DNA from: a virus
Strand: one strand, 5' to 3'
IMG/VR virus record: IMGVR_UViG_3300042330_000100
Coordinates: 1 to 26,965 of that record
Length of the DNA: 26,965 bases
The position numbers and the translations under genes are program-made. The notes below the pieces were generated by a model, which worked only from the letters and a program-made list of their open reading frames with translations, was not told the origin of the DNA and did no database searches. Positions 6,638-14,109 of the stretch are shown piece by piece (position 1 is the stretch's first letter; each line of letters begins with the position of its first letter).

Positions 6638-8494
6638 TTAGCTGGCTATTGACTCACTTGACGTGACTAGGTCGTTCCACAACATGACCATGGCGAGCTG
6701 CATGATTTCGCAGTCGTGCAGATGGTCGGGCCACTTTTGGTTCCTCTTAACCCAGACGTGCTTGATGCGGCCGGCGCGGTTGGCTTGGGGTCGTAGGACG
6801 TGAGAGTCGAGGTGTCGCCAGTACAGGTCGGGCTCGGCGATGTAGGCACCTTCGGCCTGGACGCTAGGCGGATCCTGATGGACGCCCCATTCCCGGTCGA
6901 TGTCGCCCTTCCTTAGCCTGGAGAGCATATCGCGGAGGTGCTCGGTGTCGAAAACCAGGAGGGGCTGCACCACGTCGGTCCTCATTGAGGATGATGTCGA
7001 CAGGCCGAAAGGGTGCACCGCCCCGGTGGCTGCTGTGAACCGCGCGCCGGTCTCTCGGCCTTTGAGCGGCATCCAGCCGATCACCATGGGCTTGCGGAGG
7101 CCGCCCTCGGGAGGGTATCTGAGGCCACAAGGGAAGTTGATCGGGTTGGAGGTCACCGAGGAATAGGAGGCACAGGCGTCGTAAACCGTCTGGGTGTTGA
7201 AGCCGCTGTCGATGCCGACATCCATGTCATGGACCTCGAGGGCCACCTGCACCCGGCGAAGGGCTGCGAAGTCGTCGGCATGGCCGGCAGCAATCAGGGT
7301 CGAGTTACCGTCTTTCCACTCGCGGCACACCCACCACAAGAACGGCGCCACGGCCTGAACGTCGGCGGTCAGGTAGCGGCGGCCGCCATCGACGGTCACG
7401 GTGGCCGAGGTCTCGGTACGCTCCTGCTGCACGTCCTGTTGCTCCCATGGCTCGGCCAGGTTGCCGTTGATGAAGCCTTGGAGGCCGGCCATTGATGCCT
7501 TGGCCTCGAGGAATGAGACCGCCAGATATCCCCAGGTACATTTACGGTCGGGGCTGTAGAGACTGCTTAGGTGGTAGGACCGCACACCAGGCATGGCGTT
7601 GGGATTCTCTGGGCGCCATTGGCCATGTCGGAGGGCTGCGACCTTGTGAGAGTCGGTGATTTTGCCCTGGCATAATTGGCAGACGTAATGGGCCGAGGAT
7701 CGGATCTTGCCTAGGTCGTGTTTGCCGTCCTCGGCCTTGGCGTCGTCCCAGGTCACCTGGCGCCATTCCAATTTGATGTACTCACGGCAGTGAGGGCACG
7801 GCAGGTAGTACCGACGCTGGTCCCCGCGGAGGAAGCGCTGCCAGATACGGCCTTCGACCACCGTCGGTGTCGATGTCATAAAGGCCTTGGAGCTTGAGAA
7901 GCTCTTGAGGCGCTGCTCGGCCAGGTCGAGGGCGTCGGCCTCCCGGGCGGTGGCCTCGGCGAACTTGTCGACCTCGTCGGCTATCAGCACCCGAACCGGG
8001 CGACTGGCTAGGTTGGCCGGGCTGTTGGATCCTACGAAAGTCAGTGTCGACCTGGTGAAGTTCTGCTCGAGGTTAGTGATCTTGTCGGCCTCGGCCGGGT
8101 AACACTCGAGCATGGCCGGGCTGTCCTCGAGCATGGGCAGCCAGCGGCTCTTCGAGAATGACCTGGCGAGGCTCTCGGTAGGCATCAGCCACAAGGCCGG
8201 GCTCGGCTCGTTGGCGATTAGCCAGGCCAGGCCGGCCATCAGGGTGGTCGTTTTGCTGGTTTGGCTGCCCCAGCACAGGGTGACCTCGTACACCGTCGGG
8301 TCTTTCCAACATTCCATGGGCTCCCTGGTGTAAGGCCGTACCGAGGTCGAGAATGGCCCGGGGTGCTCGGTCTGCCGTTGGGTCAGTCGGAGCGATGCCT
8401 CGGCCCAGTCGACCACGGTCTGCATCGGTGTCGGCCGGTAGAGATTGCGGCGGTAGTCCAGGAGGCTGCGCTGGAGGTCGGTCAGGATTTCCAT
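6638..8494 (-). CDS. Terminase large subunit, GpA type
   Basis: I choose the ATG at 8494 (MEILTDLQRSLLDYRR), giving 618 aa; an upstream frame extends to 8539 but lacks a good start. The ATPase has a Walker A variant WGSQTSKTTT (residues ~75-84), Walker B VLIADEVDKF (~169-178) and a coupling motif MTSTPTVVEGRIW. A zinc ribbon follows (CPHC ~233-236, CQLC ~272-275), then the nuclease region (YLTADVQ, VGIDSGFNT) and the C-terminal motif DHLHDCE typical of the family. It packages DNA into the prohead through the portal and cuts concatemers; relatives usually work at cos sites. The start is nested in the end of the small subunit gene (13-base overlap), so the two subunits are coupled. Confidence 0.95.
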   Translation of the reverse strand: MEILTDLQRSLLDYRRNLYRPTPMQTVVDWAEASLRLTQRQTEHPGPFSTSVRPYTREPMECWKDPTVYEVTLCWGSQTSKTTTLMAGLAWLIANEPSPALWLMPTESLARSFSKSRWLPMLEDSPAMLECYPAEADKITNLEQNFTRSTLTFVGSNSPANLASRPVRVLIADEVDKFAEATAREADALDLAEQRLKSFSSSKAFMTSTPTVVEGRIWQRFLRGDQRRYYLPCPHCREYIKLEWRQVTWDDAKAEDGKHDLGKIRSSAHYVCQLCQGKITDSHKVAALRHGQWRPENPNAMPGVRSYHLSSLYSPDRKCTWGYLAVSFLEAKASMAGLQGFINGNLAEPWEQQDVQQERTETSATVTVDGGRRYLTADVQAVAPFLWWVCREWKDGNSTLIAAGHADDFAALRRVQVALEVHDMDVGIDSGFNTQTVYDACASYSSVTSNPINFPCGLRYPPEGGLRKPMVIGWMPLKGRETGARFTAATGAVHPFGLSTSSSMRTDVVQPLLVFDTEHLRDMLSRLRKGDIDREWGVHQDPPSVQAEGAYIAEPDLYWRHLDSHVLRPQANRAGRIKHVWVKRNQKWPDHLHDCEIMQLAMVMLWNDLVTSSESIAS

Positions 8495-9111
8495 GGGTCG
8501 GTGTTGTGTAGTGTTTTGAGCGCCACCTCCTGGACCCACCGGGTCAGCTCGCGCTCGGCGTGCTCGGGGTCGTGCGGTGATATCCGGCCGGATAGTTGTT
8601 TCGGCATGGCCTTGATCAGCGAAGCCACGGCGCCGTCGTGCTCCTGCATCACCCGGCGCACCCAGTCGCCGGAGACCAGGCGCCGTTCCTTCTCGGCCTG
8701 GGTGATCACCTCGTCCCTGGCGCTTGTGAGGTTTTTGGCTGCCGCGGCATGGATGGCCACCAGCCGGCCGGCGTCGGCTCGACCACCGCGGAGGGCATCG
8801 ACAGCCAGGTCATAGGCTGCACGCTCGATTTGCCGCTGCCTTTCGTAAGCGCCCTCAGGCGAGTCGGTGGCGGCTGTTGCGGTGTTGAGAGGGCTCTCGG
8901 CTTCAATGGGCCTGTAGGGGCCTTCCTGTTCGATTGCGGTGGGGTCCGGTACGTTCTTCTGTTTACGAATAGACTTGGCTCGTGACCTAACGTGTTGAGA
9001 TCGCCAAAGGTCGGCCGACTCGGGGGAGTCCATGGGCATTCCCTGAGATATAAGCTGTGCGACTCGCGGCTGGCTTATACCGATGCGGTCGCCGTATTCC
9101 TTTTGTGTCAT
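8482..9111 (-). CDS. Terminase small subunit
   Basis: The 209-aa protein begins with a compact helix-turn-helix (MTQKEYGDRIGISQPRVAQLISQGMP), the DNA-recognition layout of Nu1-like small terminases. A variable charged linker follows (SIRKQKNVPDPTAIEQEGPYRPIEAESP), then a long helical region (RQRQIERAAYDLAVDALRGGRADAG ... RRVMQEHDGAVASLIKAMPKQLSG) likely used for oligomerisation and large-subunit contact. It binds the packaging site and recruits the large subunit encoded immediately downstream with a 13-base overlap. Its ATG overlaps the stop of the 74-aa gene (ATGA). The identification rests on position plus HTH architecture. Confidence 0.85.
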   Translation of the reverse strand: MTQKEYGDRIGISQPRVAQLISQGMPMDSPESADLWRSQHVRSRAKSIRKQKNVPDPTAIEQEGPYRPIEAESPLNTATAATDSPEGAYERQRQIERAAYDLAVDALRGGRADAGRLVAIHAAAAKNLTSARDEVITQAEKERRLVSGDWVRRVMQEHDGAVASLIKAMPKQLSGRISPHDPEHAERELTRWVQEVALKTLHNTDPWKS

Positions 9112-9332
9112 GGCTGCAAGGCGTCCTTGATCTCCTGGGGCATCATCGAGTCGGGCAGGTTGCCTGCGAATTGGAGGGCTCGGAAGACGCCGTCGCGCCG
9201 GCTGTCGTGGTTGCTGGGCACCAGTGAGCCGACAATTTGCTCCGGTGTGGTGCCACTTTTCATCAGCCGGATGAACCAGGCGGTGTTGGCCAGGCCGAAC
9301 TGGTCGACGAGGAATTGTATTTGGTTAGGCAT
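9108..9332 (-). CDS. Hypothetical 74-aa protein before the terminase genes
   Basis: A small helical protein (MPNQIQFLVDQFGLANTAWFIRLMKSGTTPEQIVGSL ... QEIKDALQP). It has no cysteines or membrane segment. The first ~35 residues could form a helix-turn-helix-like pair, but the match is weak. It is the first gene of the packaging/head string after an 83-base spacer (9333-9415), and its stop overlaps the small terminase start. A late-gene regulator or packaging accessory is possible. The leader (CATCAAATAATTTATG) is A/T-rich without a Shine-Dalgarno sequence. Confidence 0.65.
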   Translation of the reverse strand: MPNQIQFLVDQFGLANTAWFIRLMKSGTTPEQIVGSLVPSNHDSRRDGVFRALQFAGNLPDSMMPQEIKDALQP

Positions 9333-9415
9333 AAATTATTTGATGAAAGCATTACTCGCAGAAATTGATAGGGGTCTCGCGTTCACCTGTTATTGGAGAT
9401 ATGGCAAAAGATTCC

Positions 9416-9787
9416 TTACATATTTGCCGGTTTAACAGAGGTCTCTATTGTACTATGCTCTATCCTTTGCTGCCTTAAATACATCTCATGCCCTTTCGCA
9501 ATGATGTAAGCCACTGAACCACGGGCAACACCGCACGCCTTGGCCACATCGTCGAGGCTTAGGTCACGCTCCCGTAGGTCGTAGGCCTTGCGACACACGT
9601 CGGCATCCTGGGCGGTGGCAGTGATCTCGTAGTCCTCCTCCTCCTCGAGCGCCACGATGGGCGTGCCTAGGGCACTGAGCTTGACGCTGCGAGGGTAGGA
9701 CATCCATCCACGCTTGATTGCCAGGGCAACCAGGTTGGGGGCTTCGTGTAGGAGTTTAACTCGGTCGAGGTCGTAGGGTATTTTCAT
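9416..9787 (-). CDS. Helix-turn-helix protein (123 aa), putative regulator
   Basis: I use the ATG at 9787, two bases after the helicase stop; a longer frame to 9859 would overlap the helicase gene and uses a poor start. The product begins MKIPYDLDRVKLLHEAPNLV and has a clear HTH at residues ~76-100 (LSLDDVAKACGVARGSVAYIIAKGHEMYL). This resembles the recognition helices of Hin/resolvase-like or MarR-like regulators. An acidic stretch (VALEEEEDYE) precedes it. It closes the replication operon and is followed by an 83-base spacer before the late genes, a sensible place for an early-to-late switch protein. Its target is unknown; the dyad near 18.06 kb is one candidate. Confidence 0.7.
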   Translation of the reverse strand: MKIPYDLDRVKLLHEAPNLVALAIKRGWMSYPRSVKLSALGTPIVALEEEEDYEITATAQDADVCRKAYDLRERDLSLDDVAKACGVARGSVAYIIAKGHEMYLRQQRIEHSTIETSVKPANM

Positions 9788-9789
9788 TG

Positions 9790-11085
9790 TTAGAAGCTGG
9801 GAGATGGGTCGGTGAACCGGCAGAACTGGCCTTCGTACCACAGAGGCACGAGGCCGCACTCGCCGTCTCGTTGTTTGGCGACAGCGATGATGGCCTCGCC
9901 GTTGGCTTGGTTGCGCTCCCGGTTGAGCAGCAGCACCAGGTCGGCGTCACGTTCTATCTGCCCAGAGTCGGCCAGGTCGGTGAGTCTAGGCACCCGGCCT
10001 TTGTCCTTTTCGTTCTCCCGGTTGAGCTGGGCTAAGGCGACCACGGCGATCTTGGTGTCGTGAGCCACGGCCTTGAGTCGACCGGAGACCTCGGCGATCT
10101 CATAGGTTTTCTTTTCGGCCGCCTTGGATCCGTGGATCTTCTGGAGGTAGTCGACCAGGACAAGTTTAACTCCCCACTTCCTAACAGCCCGGCGGATCAC
10201 AGCGGTTATGGTGGCGATGCCGGACACACCTGAACCGGACACGAAGTAGATCGGGCTTCCGGCAACCTTAGCGGAGGCACTGGCCATAGCCTTCATTCCG
10301 CCTTCATCGAGGTCGCCGGTCTTGATGTCCTGCATTGGAATAGATCCTACGTTAGAGACCATTCTCCGAACGATAGACTCGTCGGACATTTCCAGCGATA
10401 TAAACAGGGTAGGCACCCGGTGCTCGATGGCTGCTGCCCGGGCTATTGCGATGGCAATGGCGGTCTTTCCGATGCTTGGCCTGGCCGCAATGATGGCCAG
10501 CTCGCCGAACTGGAAGCCGTCGGTCATTGCGTCCAGGCGCCGGAAGCCGGAGGTAATGCCGGACAGGTGGCCCTTCCTGGCAAATCGCTCCTGGGTAGAG
10601 TCGATGAACCGACTCACTACCGACTTGCAGGGTTGCACCTCTTCCTTGGATGCCTCGACGGTGAGCCCTGCTTCGGCATTAGCGACGATTTGATCCACAG
10701 ACAGGGTGGAGACAGCGGAGTCGCGAATAAGACGGTCACCGGCGAATCGTAACTGCCGGCGGTGATGGGCCTCGAGGACAGCCTTGGAGAACTCGGGATG
10801 GTTGGCCGGGCTGGCGCATATCTCGTCGCAGCGGTTCAGCACATCGAAAGGCACCGGAGTCCCAGGCATCGAGCGTTTCCATTCCTTGACCAGGCTCTGG
10901 AGGTTGACCGGCTCCGTCTTGGCGACCAGGCCTTTGGTCACCTCGTAGATCTGGCGCAGGCTGTCGTTCTGGATAGCCTCGGTAGTGATCCTGGAGAACA
11001 CCTCGTAGCAGACATCGGAGCCACCGGATAGGCAGGCGCCCAGGAGACCGAACTCGTCGTCCTCGGCAAAGTAGGGGTCGCTCAT
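9790..11085 (-). CDS. Replicative DNA helicase, DnaB family
   Basis: A 431-aa helicase with DnaB layout. Residues 1-100 form an N-terminal domain (EFGLLGACLSGGSDVCYEVFSRI), followed by a linker and a RecA-like domain from ~173. Walker A is ARPSIGKTA (201-209), Walker B is LVLVDYLQKI (308-317), then VVALAQLNRENEK and the arginine-finger region GQIERDADLVLLLNRE. The length is slightly shorter than cellular DnaB (~470). It unwinds DNA 5'-3' at the fork and recruits host primase. Its ATG overlaps the stop of the initiator-like gene (ATGA), the classical initiator/loader-helicase pairing. With no polymerase in the window, the helicase probably drives a host replisome. Confidence 0.95.
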   Translation of the reverse strand: MSDPYFAEDDEFGLLGACLSGGSDVCYEVFSRITTEAIQNDSLRQIYEVTKGLVAKTEPVNLQSLVKEWKRSMPGTPVPFDVLNRCDEICASPANHPEFSKAVLEAHHRRQLRFAGDRLIRDSAVSTLSVDQIVANAEAGLTVEASKEEVQPCKSVVSRFIDSTQERFARKGHLSGITSGFRRLDAMTDGFQFGELAIIAARPSIGKTAIAIAIARAAAIEHRVPTLFISLEMSDESIVRRMVSNVGSIPMQDIKTGDLDEGGMKAMASASAKVAGSPIYFVSGSGVSGIATITAVIRRAVRKWGVKLVLVDYLQKIHGSKAAEKKTYEIAEVSGRLKAVAHDTKIAVVALAQLNRENEKDKGRVPRLTDLADSGQIERDADLVLLLNRERNQANGEAIIAVAKQRDGECGLVPLWYEGQFCRFTDPSPSF

Positions 11086-11819
11086 TGCCAGTTAGTGATG
11101 TCGGCGCTGATAGCGCCTGGGTTGTTGTTGGATGAAAGACCTGCTTTAGAAGCAAAGATGCCAAGGTAATTGTTTGCCATTGAGTGATTCACCGCATCCG
11201 CAAACGTCTTGGCATCGAACTCTTTTGCCCATGCATTGAGAGCAGCAGAAAGGCCCAAGCGCTTGTATCCGCTTTTACGCTCGGCTTTGTACGCAAGCCA
11301 GGTCTCGACAGCAGCAAGGCATTCGTCCGTTTGGAGCTTCTCGGGTAGGATCAGGCCGAACTTAACTTCCCAAGGCGACTTTGGAGCCAGTGTCTTTTCT
11401 GTCTTCTCTTCTCTATCTTCTCTATCGGTTACCCCATGGGTTAGCTGTGGGTTAACCTGATTCGGTTCTGGGTTAACCCGTGGGTTACCCGTGGGTTTCT
11501 TTGGACGTCCTCCTTTGCCTCCATTTGACCAGGCAGCGATGAGTCCGGCGTTCACCTCGTCCCATTGGTGCGCTACTAGGTGGCCGTCTTCGACTCGGCA
11601 GAAGGTTTGCAGCATGGCTGACCAGAACAGATCGGCATCCCCAGGCCATCGGCAGACTGATGAAAGGATGACCGGGCTCCACTCTGGGAAGATGTTGGTC
11701 TTCCTTGTTTGGCAGTGTGACCACAGCCGGATGACGTAATTAGGCGCTGCGTCGGTTTCCAGAAGCCTCATCAATAGACGGGTCTTCCAGTGATCTAGGA
11801 AGTCGGGTTCGATTATCAT
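11082..11819 (-). CDS. Replication initiator / helicase-loader-like protein
   Basis: The 245-aa protein has two conserved blocks separated by a disordered linker. The N-terminal block (MIIEPDFLDHWKTRLLMRLL ... VIRLWSHCQTRKTNIFPEWSP) looks like the winged-helix part of DUF1376/lambda-O-like phage replication proteins. The linker (~95-150) is rich in Asn/Pro and then Glu/Arg/Lys. The C-terminal helical block ends with AVNHSMANNYLGIF, a pattern common at the C-terminus of DnaD/DnaT-like loaders. It lies directly before DnaB with a four-base overlap. The linker DNA holds five phased TGGGTTA repeats (11437-11498), as in lambda O, whose gene contains the origin. A large hairpin occupies its leader. 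Function inferred from architecture and context. Confidence 0.75.
   Translation of the reverse strand: MIIEPDFLDHWKTRLLMRLLETDAAPNYVIRLWSHCQTRKTNIFPEWSPVILSSVCRWPGDADLFWSAMLQTFCRVEDGHLVAHQWDEVNAGLIAAWSNGGKGGRPKKPTGNPRVNPEPNQVNPQLTHGVTDREDREEKTEKTLAPKSPWEVKFGLILPEKLQTDECLAAVETWLAYKAERKSGYKRLGLSAALNAWAKEFDAKTFADAVNHSMANNYLGIFASKAGLSSNNNPGAISADITNWQ
11395..11498. repeat. Candidate replication origin: phased iterons inside the initiator gene
   Basis: On the plus strand TGGGTT(A/T) occurs at 11437, 11448, 11469, 11481 and 11492, with start-to-start spacing of 11, 21, 12 and 11 bases, i.e. one or two helical turns. Two of them lie in palindromes GGTTAACC (11450-11457) and GGGTTAACCC (11470-11479). 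On one side lies a strand-asymmetric tract of about 30 bases with repeated TCTCTATC-type pyrimidines (11403-11426; purines on the coding strand). Iterons plus a neighbouring asymmetric tract within an initiator gene match the lambda ori layout. The protein-level repeat (VNP) is a poor reason for such exact DNA phasing. Confidence 0.6.
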
Positions 11820-11832
11820 GATTCAAATAGAA

Positions 11833-11897
11833 ATCCCCACCAGGCACAGGGTAGGAGATCGCAGGAAGGAGCTGCGAATGCCTGTGATGGTGGGGAT
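11833..11897 (-). ncRNA. Large imperfect hairpin in the leader of the initiator gene
   Basis: Nested inverted repeats form one long stem: ATCCCCACCA with TGGTGGGGAT (11833-11842 / 11888-11897, 10 bp perfect), CACAGG with CCTGTG (11845-11850 / 11881-11886), and CGCAG with CTGCG (11860-11864 / 11872-11876) around a 7-nt loop. It lies 13 bases upstream of the initiator ATG in a 173-base noncoding gap. It could be a regulatory leader, a protein-binding site or a single-strand initiation structure. As a terminator it is imperfect, since only TTTCTATTTG follows on the minus strand. Confidence 0.6.
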
Positions 11898-11992
11898 AAA
11901 ATTTGTCATGCCTTCGGTTGATTCGACGCTCACCTCCTACAGCTCACGTCAATGGGTACTCACTAGACTACAGCCTGCTCGATGTCCAGCCC

Positions 11993-12655
11993 TCAGTAGG
12001 CCGGCATCAGTATGTCGGCCACCGCCTGTGTTAGCTTCACGTCCTGGAGGCAGTAGTTGATGGCCGCCTGTCGGTCGGTGTTCCACAGCAGGCTGAAGTC
12101 GGCACCGTTGCCTGACTTCTCACCGAGTCCCAGGTGGCGACTGATGGAGGCGAGGCTTCCATGGGCCCGGTTGTCCCCGAGCTGCCACACCTCCCGGAGG
12201 TCGACCACTAGCTCGGACCAGTAGCGGCCGTTCCGCAACCAGTAGGGCGGCATGATCTTGTGGCGCCAGGAGCGTTTGATCAGGAAGGGCAGGTCGAAGG
12301 CCTTGATGTTGAAGCCAATGAGCTGTGGCTGTCGCTCGTAGTAGTTGAGCAGCGCCCACCATTGTCGCAGCAGGTGGGCCTCACCATCGGCATCGGCGCA
12401 GAGGATGTTCTGCTCCTGGTGATCGACCCGGTAGCCGATGCAGAGCACCTGGCCCGATAAGGCATCCAGGGCGGCATTGCGGATGTAGTCGGCCGTGTGG
12501 CTCTCCTCGGCCTTCTGGAGCTTTTCTGCGATTAGGTCAGGGTTCTTGATGTTGCCGAGCTTTACGTCGGCCGGGTTGAAGGCTGGAATGTTGAGCTGCT
12601 CAAGCGGTAGAGGCCCGGTCTCAATGTCGAAATAGATGTTAGGGTTGGCTGGCAT
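11993..12655 (-). CDS. 3'-5' exonuclease, DnaQ/PolB-exo type
   Basis: The 220-aa protein carries the DEDD exonuclease motifs: Exo I YFDIET (Asp10, Glu12), Exo II GFNIKAFDLPFL (Asp121) and Exo III YCLQDVKLT (Asp205, Tyr201). It resembles the stand-alone PolB-like 3'-5' exonuclease family found in phages and bacteria. The domain fills the protein, with no polymerase domain attached. It may proofread for, or act with, a host polymerase, or trim recombination ends with the SSB-like and RuvC-like proteins upstream. The start ATG follows an A/C-rich leader. A 94-base spacer precedes it and contains a GC hairpin also seen near 17.69 kb. Confidence 0.88.
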   Translation of the reverse strand: MPANPNIYFDIETGPLPLEQLNIPAFNPADVKLGNIKNPDLIAEKLQKAEESHTADYIRNAALDALSGQVLCIGYRVDHQEQNILCADADGEAHLLRQWWALLNYYERQPQLIGFNIKAFDLPFLIKRSWRHKIMPPYWLRNGRYWSELVVDLREVWQLGDNRAHGSLASISRHLGLGEKSGNGADFSLLWNTDRQAAINYCLQDVKLTQAVADILMPAY

Positions 12656-12679
12656 TTGTCAGAGTTGTTTGGAATTAAT

Positions 12680-12703
12680 GCGCGTTTGTCGGCCGATGCG
12701 CGC
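12680..12703 (-). other. GCGCG...CGCGC hairpin in spacer before the exonuclease gene
   Basis: On the minus strand GCGCG (12703-12699) and CGCGC (12684-12680) bracket CATCGGCCGACAAA. The element is preceded by GGGG, contains GGCC, and ends AACGCGC. The spacer at 17685-17703 carries the same order of motifs, GGGGCGCG - GGCC - AACGCGC, so this seems to be a repeated regulatory or structural element located before start codons. Confidence 0.45.
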
Positions 12704-12749
12704 CCCCGGCACTACGAGTCCCCAGCAGCAACAGGCTGCCGGAAGGTGG

Positions 12750-13145
12750 TCAGATCTTTTTGCCGCAATGTGGGCAAACGAGGAAGTTGATCGGCTCCCG
12801 GGTGGTTGGCACTTCGAGCCATTCGCAGATCTCGAAATAGCTTACCCAACCGAATCCGCGGACAGCTCCTGGTCGAAGGTGGCCGGTGTTGTATAGCTGC
12901 AAGGCCTCGTCGCGGCTCTTGACGCACAGCCTTTCGAGGGTGTTGAACGTCCTAACCGTGAACGGGAATCCCCATTGTCGCAGGATCTCCTCGTGTATCT
13001 CGGCCGACTGCTCGATCTGTTTGATGCGCTGGCGAGAAAGGTTAAAATGTTTTCCGATCTCCTCGAGCGTCTTGCCTTCGGAGCGCATCCGAACCACCTC
13101 GGGAACTTTGTCGACCAGTTTGACGTAGGGCTTTCGGGTTTTCAT
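12750..13145 (-). CDS. Sigma-region-4 plus alpha-CTD-like DNA-binding protein
   Basis: The start is ATG 13145 (MKTRKPYVKLVDKV), 1 base after the SSB-like gene stop; a longer frame to 13220 would overlap it. The 131 aa show three parts. Residues ~26-46 (TLEEIGKHFNLSRQRIKQIEQ) match the -35-binding helix-turn-helix of sigma factor region 4. Residues ~61-112 (FTVRTFNTLERLCVKSRDEALQLYNTGHL ... GFGWVSYFEICEWL) match the helix-hairpin-helix pattern of the RNA polymerase alpha C-terminal domain. The end (CPHCGKKI) is a single CxxC knuckle. Both modules bind DNA at promoters, so a transcription modulator of host RNA polymerase is likely. Which promoters it acts on is unknown. Pattern matching is by eye; structure prediction would settle the alpha-CTD part. 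Confidence 0.75.
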   Translation of the reverse strand: MKTRKPYVKLVDKVPEVVRMRSEGKTLEEIGKHFNLSRQRIKQIEQSAEIHEEILRQWGFPFTVRTFNTLERLCVKSRDEALQLYNTGHLRPGAVRGFGWVSYFEICEWLEVPTTREPINFLVCPHCGKKI

Positions 13146-13146
13146 T

Positions 13147-13893
13147 TTAGAATGGAATGTCTGAATCGGCAGGATCTTCCTTGGCGTTGATCTCATCGAT
13201 GCGCTTGGTAATGGCAGCAATGAGCTGCCTGTCCTCGTCGGTCTTGCCCGGGCTAATCTTAGCCTTAGGCAGCCAGCGCTCGGCTAGGCCTTGGACGGCG
13301 TCGTCGGTCAGCTCCGAGATGGCCACGCCCTTGAACTTGCCGACGTGCACCTGGGTGGTTGAGAGATCTGGTGAGCGTTTGGTTGAACCGTCAGGAGTGA
13401 CCGTCTTCACCTGGTCGTCATCCTTGGGCGGCCTGTCCTCCATGCGGATCCACAGGCCCGACGGCTTGAGCGGCTCGCCGTTCTTGTGAGCCATGATCAA
13501 CTTGATGTTCGAGAACGTCTTGGTGCCGTCCTGACTCTGCTCATGGACGATCACCACGGTGGCTGGTCGGCCGATGAGGCTGTCCAGGTCGAGGCTGGTG
13601 GTCTCCTCGGCGGTAAGGGCCCGACCGTGCCAATCTCGGAGGAACTTGGTCAGGCCGGCCTTCTCATGCAGGCTGGCGGTCATCGGCGCCGTCATGACCA
13701 CCCAGGGCTGCACCGGGTTGCGGGTCTTGTCCAGGAGATCGATCTCGAACGCGATCTTGAACTTCTGCTTGGTGCCGTACTCGGTCTCGTAGGACCGTAA
13801 CGGTGTGATGTCGACGCACACCGCGCGGCCGGTGTACTCGGGGCACGGCGTGAAGGTGCCGCCTGTTTGTTTCGTTGATACTGTGATTCCCAT
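13147..13893 (-). CDS. Single-stranded DNA-binding-like protein with DIPF tip
   Basis: The 248-aa protein begins with a beta-rich region (FTPCPEYTGRAVCVDITPLRSYETEYG ... KFKIAFEIDLLD, residues ~13-135), which fits an OB fold of phage replication proteins. A polar linker (~150-183) follows. Next comes HVGKFKGVAISELTDDAVQGLAERWLP (~183-209), a motif seen at the C-terminus of some exonuclease-type proteins. The end is acidic, DPADSDIPF, matching the interaction tip of bacterial SSB (DDDIPF). The tip recruits replication and recombination partners. It lies in the DNA metabolism operon beside exonuclease and resolvase genes. The ATG is preceded by a long CAACAACAC-type leader with no Shine-Dalgarno. 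Likely the phage SSB; the extra GKFKG module is unusual. Confidence 0.8.
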   Translation of the reverse strand: MGITVSTKQTGGTFTPCPEYTGRAVCVDITPLRSYETEYGTKQKFKIAFEIDLLDKTRNPVQPWVVMTAPMTASLHEKAGLTKFLRDWHGRALTAEETTSLDLDSLIGRPATVVIVHEQSQDGTKTFSNIKLIMAHKNGEPLKPSGLWIRMEDRPPKDDDQVKTVTPDGSTKRSPDLSTTQVHVGKFKGVAISELTDDAVQGLAERWLPKAKISPGKTDEDRQLIAAITKRIDEINAKEDPADSDIPF

Positions 13894-13917
13894 GTTGTTG
13901 CTGTGTTGTGTTGTTGT

Positions 13918-14109
13918 TTACTTGGAGGATTGCTTTTCAACCTCCGAAAGCTGTTTGGCCATGCGGTCGTATTGCGACCAGTACTCAGGCCAGGTGGCCT
14001 TGATCTTCGCCAGGTTCTCTGGATCGGCCACTAGCGCCGCGGCACCGAGTTTGCGAACAAATGACCCGCCGTATTCGATCATTGTGAAGGCTACATCAAA
14101 GTCTTTCAT
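13918..14109 (-). CDS. Hypothetical 63-aa protein
   Basis: The start is ATG 14109 (MKDFDVAFTMIEYGGSFVRKLGAAAL), which overlaps the stop of the 62-aa gene by ATGA; a longer frame uses TTG at 14139 and is less likely. The sequence FTMIEYGGSFVRKLGAAALVADPENLAKIKATWPEYWSQY is a pattern I associate with small phage proteins annotated only as hypothetical. Predicted as helical with a charged C-terminus. It ends 24 bases before the SSB-like gene. No function can be assigned. Confidence 0.72.
   Translation of the reverse strand: MKDFDVAFTMIEYGGSFVRKLGAAALVADPENLAKIKATWPEYWSQYDRMAKQLSEVEKQSSK

Noticed and set aside
9333-9415. Late promoter or cos site before the terminase genes
   Set aside because: The 83-base gap is A/T-rich and well placed, but I find no convincing -35/-10 pair or cohesive-end symmetry.
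11823-11909. 28-aa minus-strand ORF in the initiator leader (MTNFIPTITGIRSSFL...), with AGGAGGTGAG upstream
   Set aside because: Coincides with the long hairpin arms; the GGAGG is too far from the ATG and other genes here do not use Shine-Dalgarno sequences. A leader peptide is possible but not supportable.
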